Positions 13,921 to 22,448 of a stretch of 64,000 nucleotides of DNA are shown in pieces (the first letter of the stretch is position 1; each line of letters begins with the position of its first letter). Position numbers and translations under genes: made by a program. This DNA is from Alphaproteobacteria bacterium (lineage in GTDB: Bacteria > Pseudomonadota > Alphaproteobacteria > Micropepsales > Micropepsaceae): assembly GCA_025350465.1 (NCBI GenBank), contig JANXXU010000002.1, positions 62,001 to 126,000 of the forward strand, written 5' to 3'. A model generated the notes under the pieces. That model searched no databases. It worked only from the letters and a program-made list of their open reading frames with translations, and was not told where the DNA came from.

Positions 13921-14154
13921 ATGGGCCGGATCGCGCAGACACTCTCGATCAAGACCGAAGTGCACGTGCTGCGCGCGCGCAAGCGCATGTCGCAACAGGA
14001 ATTGGCAGACGCTGTCGGCGTCACGCGCGCGACCATCAACGCGATCGAGGGCGGCAATTACAATCCGTCGTTGGAGCTCGCCTTCCGCCTGGCGCGGTTC
14101 TTCGGTGTCGGCATCGAAGAGATTTTTTCCATTGAAGAGGAGAAGCGCAGATGA
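13921..14154 (+). CDS. XRE family HTH transcriptional regulator
   Basis: A 77-residue single-domain Cro/C1-type regulator: VLRARKRMSQQELADAVGVT with recognition helix RATINAIEGGNYNPSLELAF, then FFGVGIEEIF. Small regulators of this type (sometimes YozG-like) are usually paired with a membrane protein gene, as here: the next gene starts in its stop codon (ATGA, 4-base overlap). The transposon end lies 21 bases before the ATG, so native expression is probably disturbed; any current promoter would have to come from the transposon end or lie in the few bases left. Confidence 0.9.
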   Translation: MGRIAQTLSIKTEVHVLRARKRMSQQELADAVGVTRATINAIEGGNYNPSLELAFRLARFFGVGIEEIFSIEEEKRR

Positions 14155-14705
14155 TCACGCGCGTGTTGACATTCTTCCACTATGCTTTGTTCGCAGCCGT
14201 GCCAGTGTTTCTCGTTCTATTGTTTGACGGGCAGCTTTGGCCTTCGATCCTCCCGAATGCCAAACCAGACGCAATCGGCTTCGTGGTTGCCGCGATCGTT
14301 ATGACCTTGATCGCGTCTCTGTTCGTTTTAGTTGTTCGCTTGGTGCTCGATGAGAGCTACAGGGAAGCTTGCCTCTGCGGTTTAGCGGGCGTGCGAGAGC
14401 GCGACGAGCGCGAAGCCGATATCGTCGGGAGAGCGGCTCGCGCAACCTTCTTGCTTTCCCTAGTTGTGCTGGTGGGTTTGTGTCTATCGAACTTCTTCTT
14501 TCTCGAAATCGACCCGCCCAAGGGAGAAATCAATTTCTTGATCGGACAAAGGCGCGCCGCGCTGGTCGAAAACTCCGGGGTACATGGTACCGAGCAGGCA
14601 TTCGATCTCATGCCACTCTCGAAGACTGGAGTGATGGTGTTCTTGTTTGCGTTCCAAGTCGGTGCATTCCGCTACTTCAGTAGACGCGCTGCCAGGCCAC
14701 GATGA
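14151..14705 (+). CDS. Membrane protein paired with the XRE regulator
   Basis: A 184-residue protein with four predicted membrane spans at about residues 9-26, 42-63, 98-117 and 158-174. The loop after the second span contains GVRERDEREADIVGRAARAT, a charged motif often seen in membrane proteins encoded beside small XRE regulators. Function unknown; a sensor that sequesters the regulator is the usual suggestion for such pairs, but nothing in the sequence proves it. Translationally coupled to the regulator by ATGA. Confidence 0.7.
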   Translation: MITRVLTFFHYALFAAVPVFLVLLFDGQLWPSILPNAKPDAIGFVVAAIVMTLIASLFVLVVRLVLDESYREACLCGLAGVRERDEREADIVGRAARATFLLSLVVLVGLCLSNFFFLEIDPPKGEINFLIGQRRAALVENSGVHGTEQAFDLMPLSKTGVMVFLFAFQVGAFRYFSRRAARPR

Positions 14706-14802
14706 TTCATCTGCAGCACGCGCAATCCAAGGAGGCAACCGCGTTGTCAGACCTATGTCGGCGATTCGCAAGGCGAACGCTGCCCCTCTATGAAATGGTG
14801 CT

Positions 14803-15873
14803 TTAAGGCATTGCCGGCGAGCGAAGCGCAAAGGCATGAACAAGCGCGGCGGAGAGGAGAGCGACGGCGCCAAGTTGATGTAGCGCAGACAACCAGACCG
14901 GTGCAGCCTCGAGCAGCGTCCAGACGCCGAGTACGATCTGAACGGCCACCGCAGCAAACAAGAGATTTGAGGTGAGCGTGAGTTCCGCGGTTCGCGCATG
15001 GCGTTGCTCCACAAACCAGAGAGCCGCCACGGCTCCCGCCACAAAGTAGGCGACCAGACGATGATCGAATTGCGCGGTCGTCACGTCTTCGAACGGGGCA
15101 AGCCACAACGGAGTGTGTGCGAACAACCCACCCGGCACGAATTGACCGTCCATCAATGGCCATGTGTTGTAAATCAAGCCCGCGTGGAGGCCCGCGACGA
15201 AGCCGCCGAGCAGCATTTGGACATAGACGAGTGCGACGATCGCAACGGCCCAGCGAAGCATCGGATGCGCCTTGCTCTTGCCCGGCCATTCGCCACGCCA
15301 CAACGGCAGTGCGGTCCACAGCATCGCTGCATAAATCGCGACCGCCAAGCCCAGATGCGCGACGAGGCGATATTGGCTGACCTCGACACGATCCTGCAGG
15401 CCGCTCATCACCATGAACCAGCCGAGCACGCCTTGTAGGCCGCCGAGCACGAAGAGAAGGATCAATCTCGGATAGAGCGCGGGCTCGATGCGACGCAGAA
15501 ATGCAAAGGCGAGAAACGGCACGAGAAATGCGAACCCGATGAAGCGCCCCAGATTCCGGTGCGCCCATTCCCACCAGAAGATATCTTTGAACTCGTCGAG
15601 TGTCATGCCGGCGTTGACGCGCTGATACTGTGGGATGGCTTTATAGGCGTCGAACTCCTGGTTCCATTCGCTATCGCTAAGCGGCGGCAGCGCACCGTGG
15701 ATCGGCTTCCATTCGGTGATCGACAGGCCCGACCCCGTCAGGCGCGTCAGACCGCCGAGCACGATCATCGCAACCAGCAGCGCGCAGACGGCAAACAGCC
15801 ACAGCGCGATCGGACGCCGTGAAGCGATCTGTCGCGCAGTGGTTGTCGAAACGGAAACGACGTCGGCTGTCAT
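14803..15873 (-). CDS. ctaA: Haem A synthase (CtaA/Cox15 type)
   Basis: A 356-residue integral membrane protein of the alphaproteobacterial/mitochondrial Cox15 type, which oxidises the C8 methyl of haem O to the formyl of haem A for aa3-type oxidases. About eight spans are visible. Haem-ligand histidines appear in the usual pairs: EWAHRNLGRFIGF, RLVAHLGLAVAI, TAQFDHRLVAYF and LSALHQLGAVALL. TRLTGSGLSITEWKPIHGAL near the N-terminus is the family signature. The start at 15873 (MTADVVSV) is preferred, since upstream codons run into a REP-like element. No other oxidase gene is next to it. Confidence 0.93.
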   Translation of the reverse strand: MTADVVSVSTTTARQIASRRPIALWLFAVCALLVAMIVLGGLTRLTGSGLSITEWKPIHGALPPLSDSEWNQEFDAYKAIPQYQRVNAGMTLDEFKDIFWWEWAHRNLGRFIGFAFLVPFLAFAFLRRIEPALYPRLILLFVLGGLQGVLGWFMVMSGLQDRVEVSQYRLVAHLGLAVAIYAAMLWTALPLWRGEWPGKSKAHPMLRWAVAIVALVYVQMLLGGFVAGLHAGLIYNTWPLMDGQFVPGGLFAHTPLWLAPFEDVTTAQFDHRLVAYFVAGAVAALWFVEQRHARTAELTLTSNLLFAAVAVQIVLGVWTLLEAAPVWLSALHQLGAVALLSAALVHAFALRSPAMP

Positions 15874-15955
15874 GGCCCGCGCGACATAAACCGCCCCGCG
15901 CAATCGAACAAGCGGGCATGGGGCCGCGCCACTTGCGCTGGCAACGATCATTAGT

Positions 15956-16135
15956 CCCCTCGCCCTTCCGGTTGGAAGGGAGAGGGGCCCGGGGTGAGGG
16001 AAGGCGGTCGTTCGAGGCTCAAAGTCATGCATGCTCGAACGCGACCTCGCATCCGTCGGTGACAGCAAATCGGCCTTCCCTCACCCCCATCCCCTCTCCC
16101 TTCCAGAAGATGGAAGGGCGAGGGGCGCGCGAAAA
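15956..16135. repeat. REP-like doublet element (about 180 bp)
   Basis: Facing palindromic units at 15956-16003 (ends GGGGTGAGGGAAGG) and 16073-16135 (starts CCTTCCCTCACCCCC), same architecture and nearly the same length as the elements at 7073 and 58889. The two units are about 85% alike by eye to those copies; the central spacers differ. It occupies the 307-base gap between ctaA and the NIPSNAP gene; nothing else is seen there. Confidence 0.75.
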
Positions 16136-16180
16136 GGCTGGCCGCACAGCGCGAACAAAGCGGTGCAAATTCTCAACCGC

Positions 16181-16507
16181 CTACTTCCGAAATTGAAGCG
16201 TTGCCTGGACGGCGCGCAGGAACGTTCGCTCTTCCCGCAAGATGAATCTCTTGTCCTGCGCGGTGGCGAAATTCGCCATGCCGTCGGGATCGGCCCTTAG
16301 GCGTTGACGGTAGGCCTCGTAGCCGGCGAGCGAGTCGAAACCGATCACGGCGTGGGCTTCGTAGTTCGTGCCCTCGTGCGGCATGAAGTAGCCGAACAAA
16401 TTTCCGCCGCAGGCCGGAATGATGCCGGCCCAGCGATCGGCATAGGCCTCGAAGGCTGCGGTTTGAAACGGGTCGATCTCATAACGAATGAAACATGCAA
16501 TTGTCAT
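16181..16507 (-). CDS. NIPSNAP family protein
   Basis: A 108-residue ferredoxin-like alpha/beta-barrel protein: [20 protein letters not shown], then [30 protein letters not shown] and the closing FLRAVQ. NIPSNAP proteins form dimers; bacterial members have no settled function. The start at 16507 follows GGAGGA at good spacing. It is divergent from an ArsR-type regulator with a perfect 16-bp palindrome 14 bases ahead of this start, so regulation by that protein is likely. Confidence 0.9.
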   Translation of the reverse strand: MTIACFIRYEIDPFQTAAFEAYADRWAGIIPACGGNLFGYFMPHEGTNYEAHAVIGFDSLAGYEAYRQRLRADPDGMANFATAQDKRFILREERTFLRAVQATLQFRK

Positions 16508-16520
16508 GGTTCCTCCACAC

Positions 16521-16536
16521 TTCGTCGGCCGACGAA
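16521..16536. promoter_or_regulatory. 16-bp perfect palindrome between NIPSNAP and ArsR genes
   Basis: TTCGTCGGCCGACGAA is self-complementary over all 16 bases and lies in the 84-base divergent gap. A site for the ArsR-type regulator next door is the natural reading; it is GC-rich, unlike the AT-rich dyads of metal-sensing ArsR proteins. Confidence 0.65.
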
Positions 16537-16591
16537 CTATTGTGAAGAATAGCCGCTTGCGTCGCCGGCATGTTTCGCTGATGATCGAACT

Positions 16592-17278
16592 ATGCGTGAT
16601 GGACCTGATATTGCGGAAATTGCGAGCCTGATCGGCGACCCCGCGCGCTCGCAGATGCTTATGGCCCTGCTCGACCGGCGCGCCTGGACGGCGGGGGAGC
16701 TCGCGCGCGAGGCCGGCATCACGGCGCAAACCGCCAGCGCGCATCTGGCGAAGCTCGAGGCCGGTGGGCTTATCGTCTTGGAACGTCAAGGCCGCCACCG
16801 CTATGCAGCCTTGGCCGACGGCGGCGTGAGCGATGCGCTGGAGGCGTTGCTGCGGCTCGCGGCGCGGCAACCCAAGCCAAAGCGCCGGCCGGGACCGCGC
16901 GATCCGGCGCTGCGCCATGCGCGCAGTTGCTACAATCATCTCGCGGGCGAAGTCGCGGTGCAGCTGGCTGACCACTTTTTGGCACTGGGTTGGCTGAAGG
17001 CGGTTGCGGACGATGGGTGGCGCGTGACAAAGCCAGGCGAGCGCGGGTTCGGCGATGTGCTCGGCATCGACATTGGCGCACTCGGCGAGCGCAAACCGCT
17101 GGTGCGCCCGTGCTTGGATTGGAGCGAGCGGCGCCCGCACCTTGCCGGGCCGCTCGGCACGGCGCTGCTCGAAAGCCTCTTTAGCCGCGGATGGGTTCGT
17201 CGCGGCGAAGGGCGCGCGGTCGCGTTTACAAGGCGCGGTGAGGAGCGAGTTGCCGCCCTCGTCAAGGATTCCACCTGA
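16592..17278 (+). CDS. ArsR-type winged-helix transcriptional regulator, long form
   Basis: A 228-residue protein. The first 70 residues are a winged helix ([55 protein letters not shown]). The remaining 150 residues form an extra domain with [37 protein letters not shown] and [12 protein letters not shown], typical of a long ArsR subgroup that lacks the CxC metal site. The HLAGPLG segment recurs in these proteins. It is divergent from the NIPSNAP gene, its likely target; the ligand is unknown. Confidence 0.88.
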   Translation: MRDGPDIAEIASLIGDPARSQMLMALLDRRAWTAGELAREAGITAQTASAHLAKLEAGGLIVLERQGRHRYAALADGGVSDALEALLRLAARQPKPKRRPGPRDPALRHARSCYNHLAGEVAVQLADHFLALGWLKAVADDGWRVTKPGERGFGDVLGIDIGALGERKPLVRPCLDWSERRPHLAGPLGTALLESLFSRGWVRRGEGRAVAFTRRGEERVAALVKDST

Positions 17279-17281
17279 AGA

Positions 17282-17977
17282 TCATGCGCTCAGAGCGAAA
17301 TCGACCGCCGCCGTCGCGTGGATCGCGGCCGTGTCGAAGCACGGAACGTCGAAGTCGCCCGGCGACAGAAGCATGCCGATCTCGGTACAGCCGAAGATGA
17401 TGCCGTCGGCGCCGTCGCGGCGTGCGCGATCGACGACCTCGACATAGCACGCCTTTGATGTCGGCTTGACGATATCGCGCACCAGCTCATCGAAAATGAT
17501 CTTATGCACGAGCGCGCGATCCGGCGCATTGGGCACGCGCACATCGATGCCGTGCTTGTCGCGCAGGCGGCCGACGTAGAAGTCCTGCTCCATCGTGTAG
17601 CCGGTGGCGAGCAGCAGCGGGTGCTTCGCGCCTTTGCGTTTGATTTCGGCGGCCGCGGCATCGGCAATGTGAACGAGCGGTATACGCACCGCCTCGGCAA
17701 CGGCATCGGCCACTTTGTGCATGGTGTTGGCGCAGATCAGGATCATGTCGGCGCCGGCACGTTCCAAACGCTTCGCGGCATCGGCGAGATGTTCGCCTGC
17801 CCTCTCCCACTCGCCCGAAATCTGCATGCGCTCGATCTCGGCGAAGTCCACGGACCACAGCGCGATTTGGGCGGAGTGAAAGCCGCCAAGGCGCCCGCGA
17901 ACCGCCTCGTTGATCAAGCGGTAATAGATGGCGGTCGAGACCCAGCTCATGCCGCCGATAAGGCCGATGGTTTTCAT
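17282..17977 (-). CDS. Aspartate/glutamate racemase family protein
   Basis: A 231-residue protein with both cysteines of the cofactor-independent racemase pair: Cys in MILICANTMHKVADAV (about residue 83) and Cys in GIIFGCTEIGML (about 192). The N-terminal TIGLIGGMSWVSTAIYYRLI is the family signature. It should interconvert L- and D-aspartate or glutamate; the DUF-like YgeA group, which this resembles, has broad specificity. The start at 17977 fits the signature at residue 3. It converges on the ArsR gene with 3 bases between stops. Confidence 0.9.
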   Translation of the reverse strand: MKTIGLIGGMSWVSTAIYYRLINEAVRGRLGGFHSAQIALWSVDFAEIERMQISGEWERAGEHLADAAKRLERAGADMILICANTMHKVADAVAEAVRIPLVHIADAAAAEIKRKGAKHPLLLATGYTMEQDFYVGRLRDKHGIDVRVPNAPDRALVHKIIFDELVRDIVKPTSKACYVEVVDRARRDGADGIIFGCTEIGMLLSPGDFDVPCFDTAAIHATAAVDFALSA

Positions 17978-18201
17978 TGCTCCTCGTCCCACGCTTTCAA
18001 GCTCCCGACCTTGTATCACTTGGACCGGCGATAGGCGCGCGGTGGCGGCGAATGACAGCCATGCGCAACTAACGTGCGTGTCGTCCGCCCTAGCGAAAGC
18101 AAACGTATGCGATGCTTCGACAAGCCGCTGATCCGGCCGGCGCGCGAGCAGGGGCGCAAGAGAGCCTAGCCGCACCCCTCCTACCTTGCTAAACAGCGTC
18201 C

Positions 18202-18420
18202 ATGCCCATGCGTTGGAAGAAGTTCATCGGAGTTTTCGCACTGCTTGCGATTCTCGTCGTCTACACGCTGCTCGTGATGCGCGCGGCGGTCGCGATTCTG
18301 CCGATCGCCGGACCGATCGGCCAGTTCGTGTTCTATGCGATCGCCGGCATGGCGTGGGTCGTTCCGGTGCGATATCTGATCCTTTGGATGAATCGACCCG
18401 GGCGCGGCGAGAATGTATGA
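18202..18420 (+). CDS. DUF2842 small membrane protein
   Basis: A 72-residue protein with two spans (about 9-30 and 40-60): KFIGVFALLAILVVYTLLVM and FVFYAIAGMAWVVPVRYLIL. The pattern RWKKFIG...VVPVRYLI-WM is that of DUF2842, an alphaproteobacterial family of unknown function. The start could be 18202 or the second ATG at 18208; the latter gives MRWKK, as in homologues. Confidence 0.82.
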   Translation: MPMRWKKFIGVFALLAILVVYTLLVMRAAVAILPIAGPIGQFVFYAIAGMAWVVPVRYLILWMNRPGRGENV

Positions 18421-18550
18421 GAAACTGGAAAGGCTCCTCACCGGGCGCGACGGCAATCCGATGGCGACGATCCAATCGGTGATCGAACGCACCATCCTCT
18501 ACAGCCGCTATCTGCTCGTCATCTTCTCTCGACCGCATAACCGCACATGA
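18413..18550 (+). pseudogene. Possible remnant of a YqhA-family membrane protein
   Basis: A 45-residue frame overlapping the DUF2842 stop. Its residues 24-38, IERTILYSRYLLVIF, resemble the N-terminal start of the first span of YqhA/UPF0114 proteins (which read like LENAMYASRWLLAP), after which the frame ends SRPHNRT without the rest of the about 170-residue protein. It is either a truncated remnant or a chance frame. Confidence 0.3.
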
Positions 18551-18559
18551 AAACGCCAA

Positions 18560-18577
18560 GGCGGGCGAAAGCCCGCC
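18560..18577 (-). terminator. Hairpin downstream of alkB
   Basis: GGCGGGC GAAA GCCCGCC is a 7-bp GC stem with a stable tetraloop, 12 bases after the alkB stop; on the minus strand it is followed by TTGGCGTTTTC, a short T-rich tail. A moderate intrinsic terminator. Confidence 0.55.
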
Positions 18578-18588
18578 AAGGCCTGTGA

Positions 18589-19773
18589 TCACGCAGCACT
18601 CGCCTGCGGCGTGAACCCTTGGCGTAACTTCCGCGCCGCCCGCGGGTCCGCGTTGACCTTGCTCAAATCGCCGCCGGCCCACGCCATCACTTTCGGATCC
18701 ATCACCTTGAACCAAAGCGGCGGGATCGCGGCCAGCAGGAACATGCCGGGATAACCGCTGGGCAAGCGCGGCAGATCGGCGAAATCGCGCAACGCCTGGT
18801 ACGGGCGCTGCGGATTGGCGTGGTGATCGGAATGGCGCTGCAGGTGGAACGTGATGAGATTTGAGAAGATGTGGTTGGTGTTCCACGAATGGCGCGGCTC
18901 GACCGGCACATAACGACCGTTCGCACGCTTTTGACGCAGAAGGCCGTAGTGCTCGATGTAATTGGCCTGCGTCAGTCCATACCAACCGATGAAATGATGC
19001 GCGACGACGAACGGCAGGACCGCCCAACCGAACGCGACCACGAGAGCCATCGCGACCGCGAGCGTGAGCGCATAGCCCTGCAGAATTTCGTTTTCGACCG
19101 ACCACGCATTCTTGCCCCGCTTCGACAAGCGTAAGGCCTCTTGCTCCCAGCCGCGCCGAAACGCACCGGGCAGCTCACGACCGGCGAAGCGATAGATCGA
19201 TTCGCCCATGCGCGAACTCGCCGGATCTTCCGGGGTCGAGACATAAACGTGGTGGCCGCGATTGTGCTCGATGCAGAAATGGGCGTAGCCCACGACCGCG
19301 TTGGAGAGCTTCGCCGCGAGCCGATCGAACGGGCTGTTCTTGTGCCCGAGTTCGTGGCCCGTGGTGATGCAGCCGCCGTCGATCATGCCGACACCGACGA
19401 TCAATGCGAGGATCGACCACCAAGGCAGGTCTTGCGTGCCGACGAGAAAGGCCGTTGCGAGAAAGCCGATCCAGTAGAGCGGCACGGTGAGAAGCACCAG
19501 TATCCGGTAAAAATTGTCGGCCGACATCGCCGGCACAATCTCTTCAGGCGGGTTGTTCGTATCCTCGCCAATGATCGCGTCCGCCAGCGGAACGACGCCG
19601 AAGACGAAGAGGAGCGGGATCAGCGTGACGAGCGGATATTTGCCGGCCAAGAAGAACAGGATCACCGAGAGCGTGGGCACCAGCGGCAGGAACAGCGAGA
19701 AGAAATAGAGGTACCGTTTCCCGTCGGTGTAAGTGATGTCGCGCCCGTCTTCGGTGCGTGCAGCGAAAGCCAT
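18589..19773 (-). CDS. alkB: Alkane 1-monooxygenase
   Basis: A 394-residue integral membrane di-iron hydroxylase. Six hydrophobic segments and all histidine boxes are present: HELGHK, EHNRGHHVYVSTPEDPAS, and LQRHSDHHANPQRPYQALRD, plus the NYIEHYGLLR motif specific for alkane hydroxylases. It oxidises medium-chain n-alkanes to 1-alkanols, using electrons from rubredoxin and rubredoxin reductase; neither is encoded nearby. Length and motifs fit AlkB rather than xylene monooxygenase or fatty-acid desaturase. An AraC-type regulator is divergent from it, so induction by alkane or a derivative is likely. Confidence 0.93.
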   Translation of the reverse strand: MAFAARTEDGRDITYTDGKRYLYFFSLFLPLVPTLSVILFFLAGKYPLVTLIPLLFVFGVVPLADAIIGEDTNNPPEEIVPAMSADNFYRILVLLTVPLYWIGFLATAFLVGTQDLPWWSILALIVGVGMIDGGCITTGHELGHKNSPFDRLAAKLSNAVVGYAHFCIEHNRGHHVYVSTPEDPASSRMGESIYRFAGRELPGAFRRGWEQEALRLSKRGKNAWSVENEILQGYALTLAVAMALVVAFGWAVLPFVVAHHFIGWYGLTQANYIEHYGLLRQKRANGRYVPVEPRHSWNTNHIFSNLITFHLQRHSDHHANPQRPYQALRDFADLPRLPSGYPGMFLLAAIPPLWFKVMDPKVMAWAGGDLSKVNADPRAARKLRQGFTPQASAA

Positions 19774-19846
19774 GATGCGTCTCCTCCAATTTATCGTTCT
19801 GCGGAGGGCAAGCTAGGCTTGAAGGCAGGGCGATAAGAGTGCACCG

Positions 19847-19875
19847 TGCGCCATTGAGTTGGCATTTTGCGCCAT
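19847..19875 (+). promoter_or_regulatory. Paired TGCGCCAT direct repeats in the alkB-regulator gap
   Basis: TGCGCCAT occurs at 19847-19854 and again at 19868-19875, start to start 21 bases, two helical turns. AraC-type dimers bind such direct repeats, and these lie in the short alkB/regulator gap, directly ahead of the regulator ATG at 19876. The site could control alkB, the regulator, or both. Confidence 0.45.
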
Positions 19876-20865
19876 ATGGCCGACGGACGCGCGCTCGAAC
19901 GACTGCCGATGACGATGGGCTATTTCCGGCTCATCCTCAGGTGTTTTGGCGATACGCCGGAGCGGCGCAAGGCACTTCTCGAGAACACCGGCGTCAACGA
20001 GAAGCAGCTGCGCGATCCGGCCGCCGAGATCACGCTTTTTCAGCAAGTGCGCCAGGTCGAAAACGTCACACGCGAACACGGCGAAGGTTGGGCACTCACC
20101 ACGCCCGAGCTATGGCACCATTCCTCGCACGGCGCGCTGGGAACAGCGGCGTTGACGTCGCCGACCCTTGCGGTAGGGCTCAAGGTGCTTGAGCGCTACG
20201 CTCGCGTGCGGGGCCCCTATTACCGCATCGTGAGGCGCGCCGCGAAACAGTCGCTGACGCTTCGCCTCGAGCTCACGGCCGCGCTCGAGCAAGCCCAGTG
20301 GTTGCCGATGATGGAAGTCGCCTTCATAGGTATTCGCTCGCTGATGGAGGCCATGATCGGACGGCGGCCGCGCGAAGCGACCTTTTCGTTCGCCTGCAAA
20401 GAACCGGCCCACGCCGAGCGCGTGCGCGCGGCCCTCGCTGGTGAGGTTCGCTACGGCTCAACTTCTTGCACCATTGTCGTTCCAAGCGCCTGGCTGGAAA
20501 TCGAGTCGCCCTATGCCGACCCCGGCCTTCATGCCACGGCAGTGGCCGAACTCGAACGCGCGCTCAAGCGGCTTGAAAGTCCGCTTGAACTCTCCTCGCG
20601 CGTCGAACAACTCCTCCACACGATGCCCGACGGACGGTTGAGCGCAGACGATGCCGCCCGCGCCGTCGGCGTATCGCGACGTACCTTGGTGCGACGGCTC
20701 TCCGATGCGAAGTCAAGCTTTCGCAACCTTCTCGACGCCGAACTCAAACGCCGAGCGGCGCGACTGCTGAAGACCGGTACGTTGTCGCACGCAGAGATCG
20801 CCGAACGCCTTGGCTACGGCGACGCGACCAGCTTCAGCCGCGCCTGCCGGCGCTGGTTTCGCTGA
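19876..20865 (+). CDS. AraC family transcriptional regulator (OruR-like N-terminal domain)
   Basis: About 330 residues. The N-terminal 200 residues are the AraC arabinose-binding-like domain of the OruR/VirS type (YFRLILRCFGDTPERRKALL, LGTAALTSPTLAVGLKVLER). The C-terminal 100 are a double helix-turn-helix: GRLSADDAARAVGVSRRTLV and GTLSHAEIAERLGYGDATSF, ending SRACRRWF. It should activate transcription in response to a small hydrophobic ligand. The divergent alkB gene is the likely target. ATG 19876 is chosen over a TTG three codons upstream. Confidence 0.88.
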   Translation: MADGRALERLPMTMGYFRLILRCFGDTPERRKALLENTGVNEKQLRDPAAEITLFQQVRQVENVTREHGEGWALTTPELWHHSSHGALGTAALTSPTLAVGLKVLERYARVRGPYYRIVRRAAKQSLTLRLELTAALEQAQWLPMMEVAFIGIRSLMEAMIGRRPREATFSFACKEPAHAERVRAALAGEVRYGSTSCTIVVPSAWLEIESPYADPGLHATAVAELERALKRLESPLELSSRVEQLLHTMPDGRLSADDAARAVGVSRRTLVRRLSDAKSSFRNLLDAELKRRAARLLKTGTLSHAEIAERLGYGDATSFSRACRRWFR

Positions 20866-20941
20866 CTGCCGTGCGACTTTGCGGTTCGCCTGCGCGCTAA
20901 GCCTGTGATAGGCGTATTGACTCTCCCTTTAGAGGTTGCAC

Positions 20942-22444
20942 ATGCCCGCTCCCGGCTCGATCGCTCTCGGCAAAGGCGCCGTCGAGCAAAGCCTCGTTCT
21001 TTCGGTCGCGAACCGGCACGGGCTGATCGCCGGCGCAACGGGCACGGGCAAGACGTCGACGTTGCGCGTGATGGCCGAGGGCCTCAGCCAGGCGGGCGTG
21101 CCGGTGTTTGTCCCAGACATCAAAGGCGACCTCGCCGGGATATCCCAGCCCGGCGAGACCAAGGATTCCATCACCGAGCGCGCACTGAAGATCGGGATGA
21201 ATTGGTCTGCCGCGGCGTCACCCACTGTGTTCTGGGACTTGTTCGGCGAGCTTGGCCATCCGTTGCGCGCGACCGTTTCCGAAATGGGGCCGGTACTGCT
21301 TGCGCGCATGCTGCAGCTCAACGACACGCAGGAAGGCGTGCTCAACATCATGTTCCGCGTGGCGGACGAACAAGGCTTGCTGCTGCTCGATCTCAAGGAT
21401 CTGCGCGCGATGCTCGCCAATCTCGGCGAGAACGCCGACAAATACACGATGCAGTTCGGCAATATCGCGCCTGCTTCGATCGGCGCCATCCAGCGCGCGC
21501 TGCTGACACTTGAAAATCAGGGCGGTGACCATTTCTTCGGCGAGCCGGCGCTGAAGCTCGATGATTTGTTGAGATGCGACGCGCAGGGCCGCGGCATCAT
21601 CAACGTGCTGGCGGCCGAGAAATTGTTCGGCAGCCCGAAGCTCTACGCCACGTTCCTCTTGTGGCTGATCTCCGAATTCTATGAACATCTGCCGGAGGTC
21701 GGCGACCTCGACAAGCCGAAGCTCGTGTTCTTCTTCGACGAAGCGCATTTGCTGTTCGACGACGCGCCAAAAGCACTGCTCGACAGGATCGAGCAAGTCG
21801 TGCGGCTGATCCGCTCGAAGGGCGTCGGCGTCTATTTCATCACGCAGTCGCCACTGGATATTCCCGACGACGTACTGGGACAGCTCGGCAACAAAGTGCA
21901 GCACGCGCTGCGCGCCTTTACGCCCAAAGATCGCAAGTCGGTGAAAGCCGTCGCCGACAATTTTCGCGAGAACCCGAAATTCGACGCGGCCGACGCGGTG
22001 CAGGAACTCGAGGTTGGTGAGGCATTGGTGTCGCTGCTTGACGCCAAGGGCATCCCCGGCGTCGTCGATCGCGCCATGATCGCACCGCCGCGCTGCCGGA
22101 TGGGACCGATCACGCCGGCCGAGCGCGCCGCCATCATGGCGTCAAGCCCGGTCAAAGGCGTCTACGACACGACGATCGATCGTGCGTCGGCATATGAGAC
22201 TTTGGTCGGCCGCTTGCAGCAACCGGCGACACCTCAGGCGCGCGCGCCCTCACAGTCTCAATATGCGCCGATGCCATCGTCGCGCCCTGCCCCACAGCCA
22301 GAAGCGCCGCGAGCCGGCTATCAGCGCCAGACCATGGGCGAGGCCATCGCCAAAAGCGCCGTGCGCTCAATGACTTCCGCGATCGGCAGCAGCGTTGGCC
22401 GCGCTCTGATCCGCGGTGTGCTAGGATCGCTGTTGAAGGGTTGA
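20942..22444 (+). CDS. HerA/FtsK-like ATPase of the DUF853 (YjgR) family
   Basis: A 500-residue P-loop ATPase. Walker A is GATGTGKTS (31-39), Walker [14 protein letters not shown] (about 258-270), and a helicase-like sensor [15 protein letters not shown] follows. DUF853 proteins such as E. coli YjgR are hexameric HerA-related ATPases of unknown cellular function. The C-terminal 60 residues are proline/glutamine-rich (about 430-465) then a short amphipathic end. The ATG at 20942 follows AGAGG; an in-frame TTG two codons earlier is less likely. argC starts 4 bases after the stop, suggesting one transcript. Confidence 0.88.
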   Translation: MPAPGSIALGKGAVEQSLVLSVANRHGLIAGATGTGKTSTLRVMAEGLSQAGVPVFVPDIKGDLAGISQPGETKDSITERALKIGMNWSAAASPTVFWDLFGELGHPLRATVSEMGPVLLARMLQLNDTQEGVLNIMFRVADEQGLLLLDLKDLRAMLANLGENADKYTMQFGNIAPASIGAIQRALLTLENQGGDHFFGEPALKLDDLLRCDAQGRGIINVLAAEKLFGSPKLYATFLLWLISEFYEHLPEVGDLDKPKLVFFFDEAHLLFDDAPKALLDRIEQVVRLIRSKGVGVYFITQSPLDIPDDVLGQLGNKVQHALRAFTPKDRKSVKAVADNFRENPKFDAADAVQELEVGEALVSLLDAKGIPGVVDRAMIAPPRCRMGPITPAERAAIMASSPVKGVYDTTIDRASAYETLVGRLQQPATPQARAPSQSQYAPMPSSRPAPQPEAPRAGYQRQTMGEAIAKSAVRSMTSAIGSSVGRALIRGVLGSLLKG

Positions 22445-22448
22445 ACAC

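Noticed and set aside
15874-16068. N-terminal extension of haem A synthase
   Set aside because: The extra 65 codons run through a REP-like element; the conserved protein begins near MTADVVSV at 15873.
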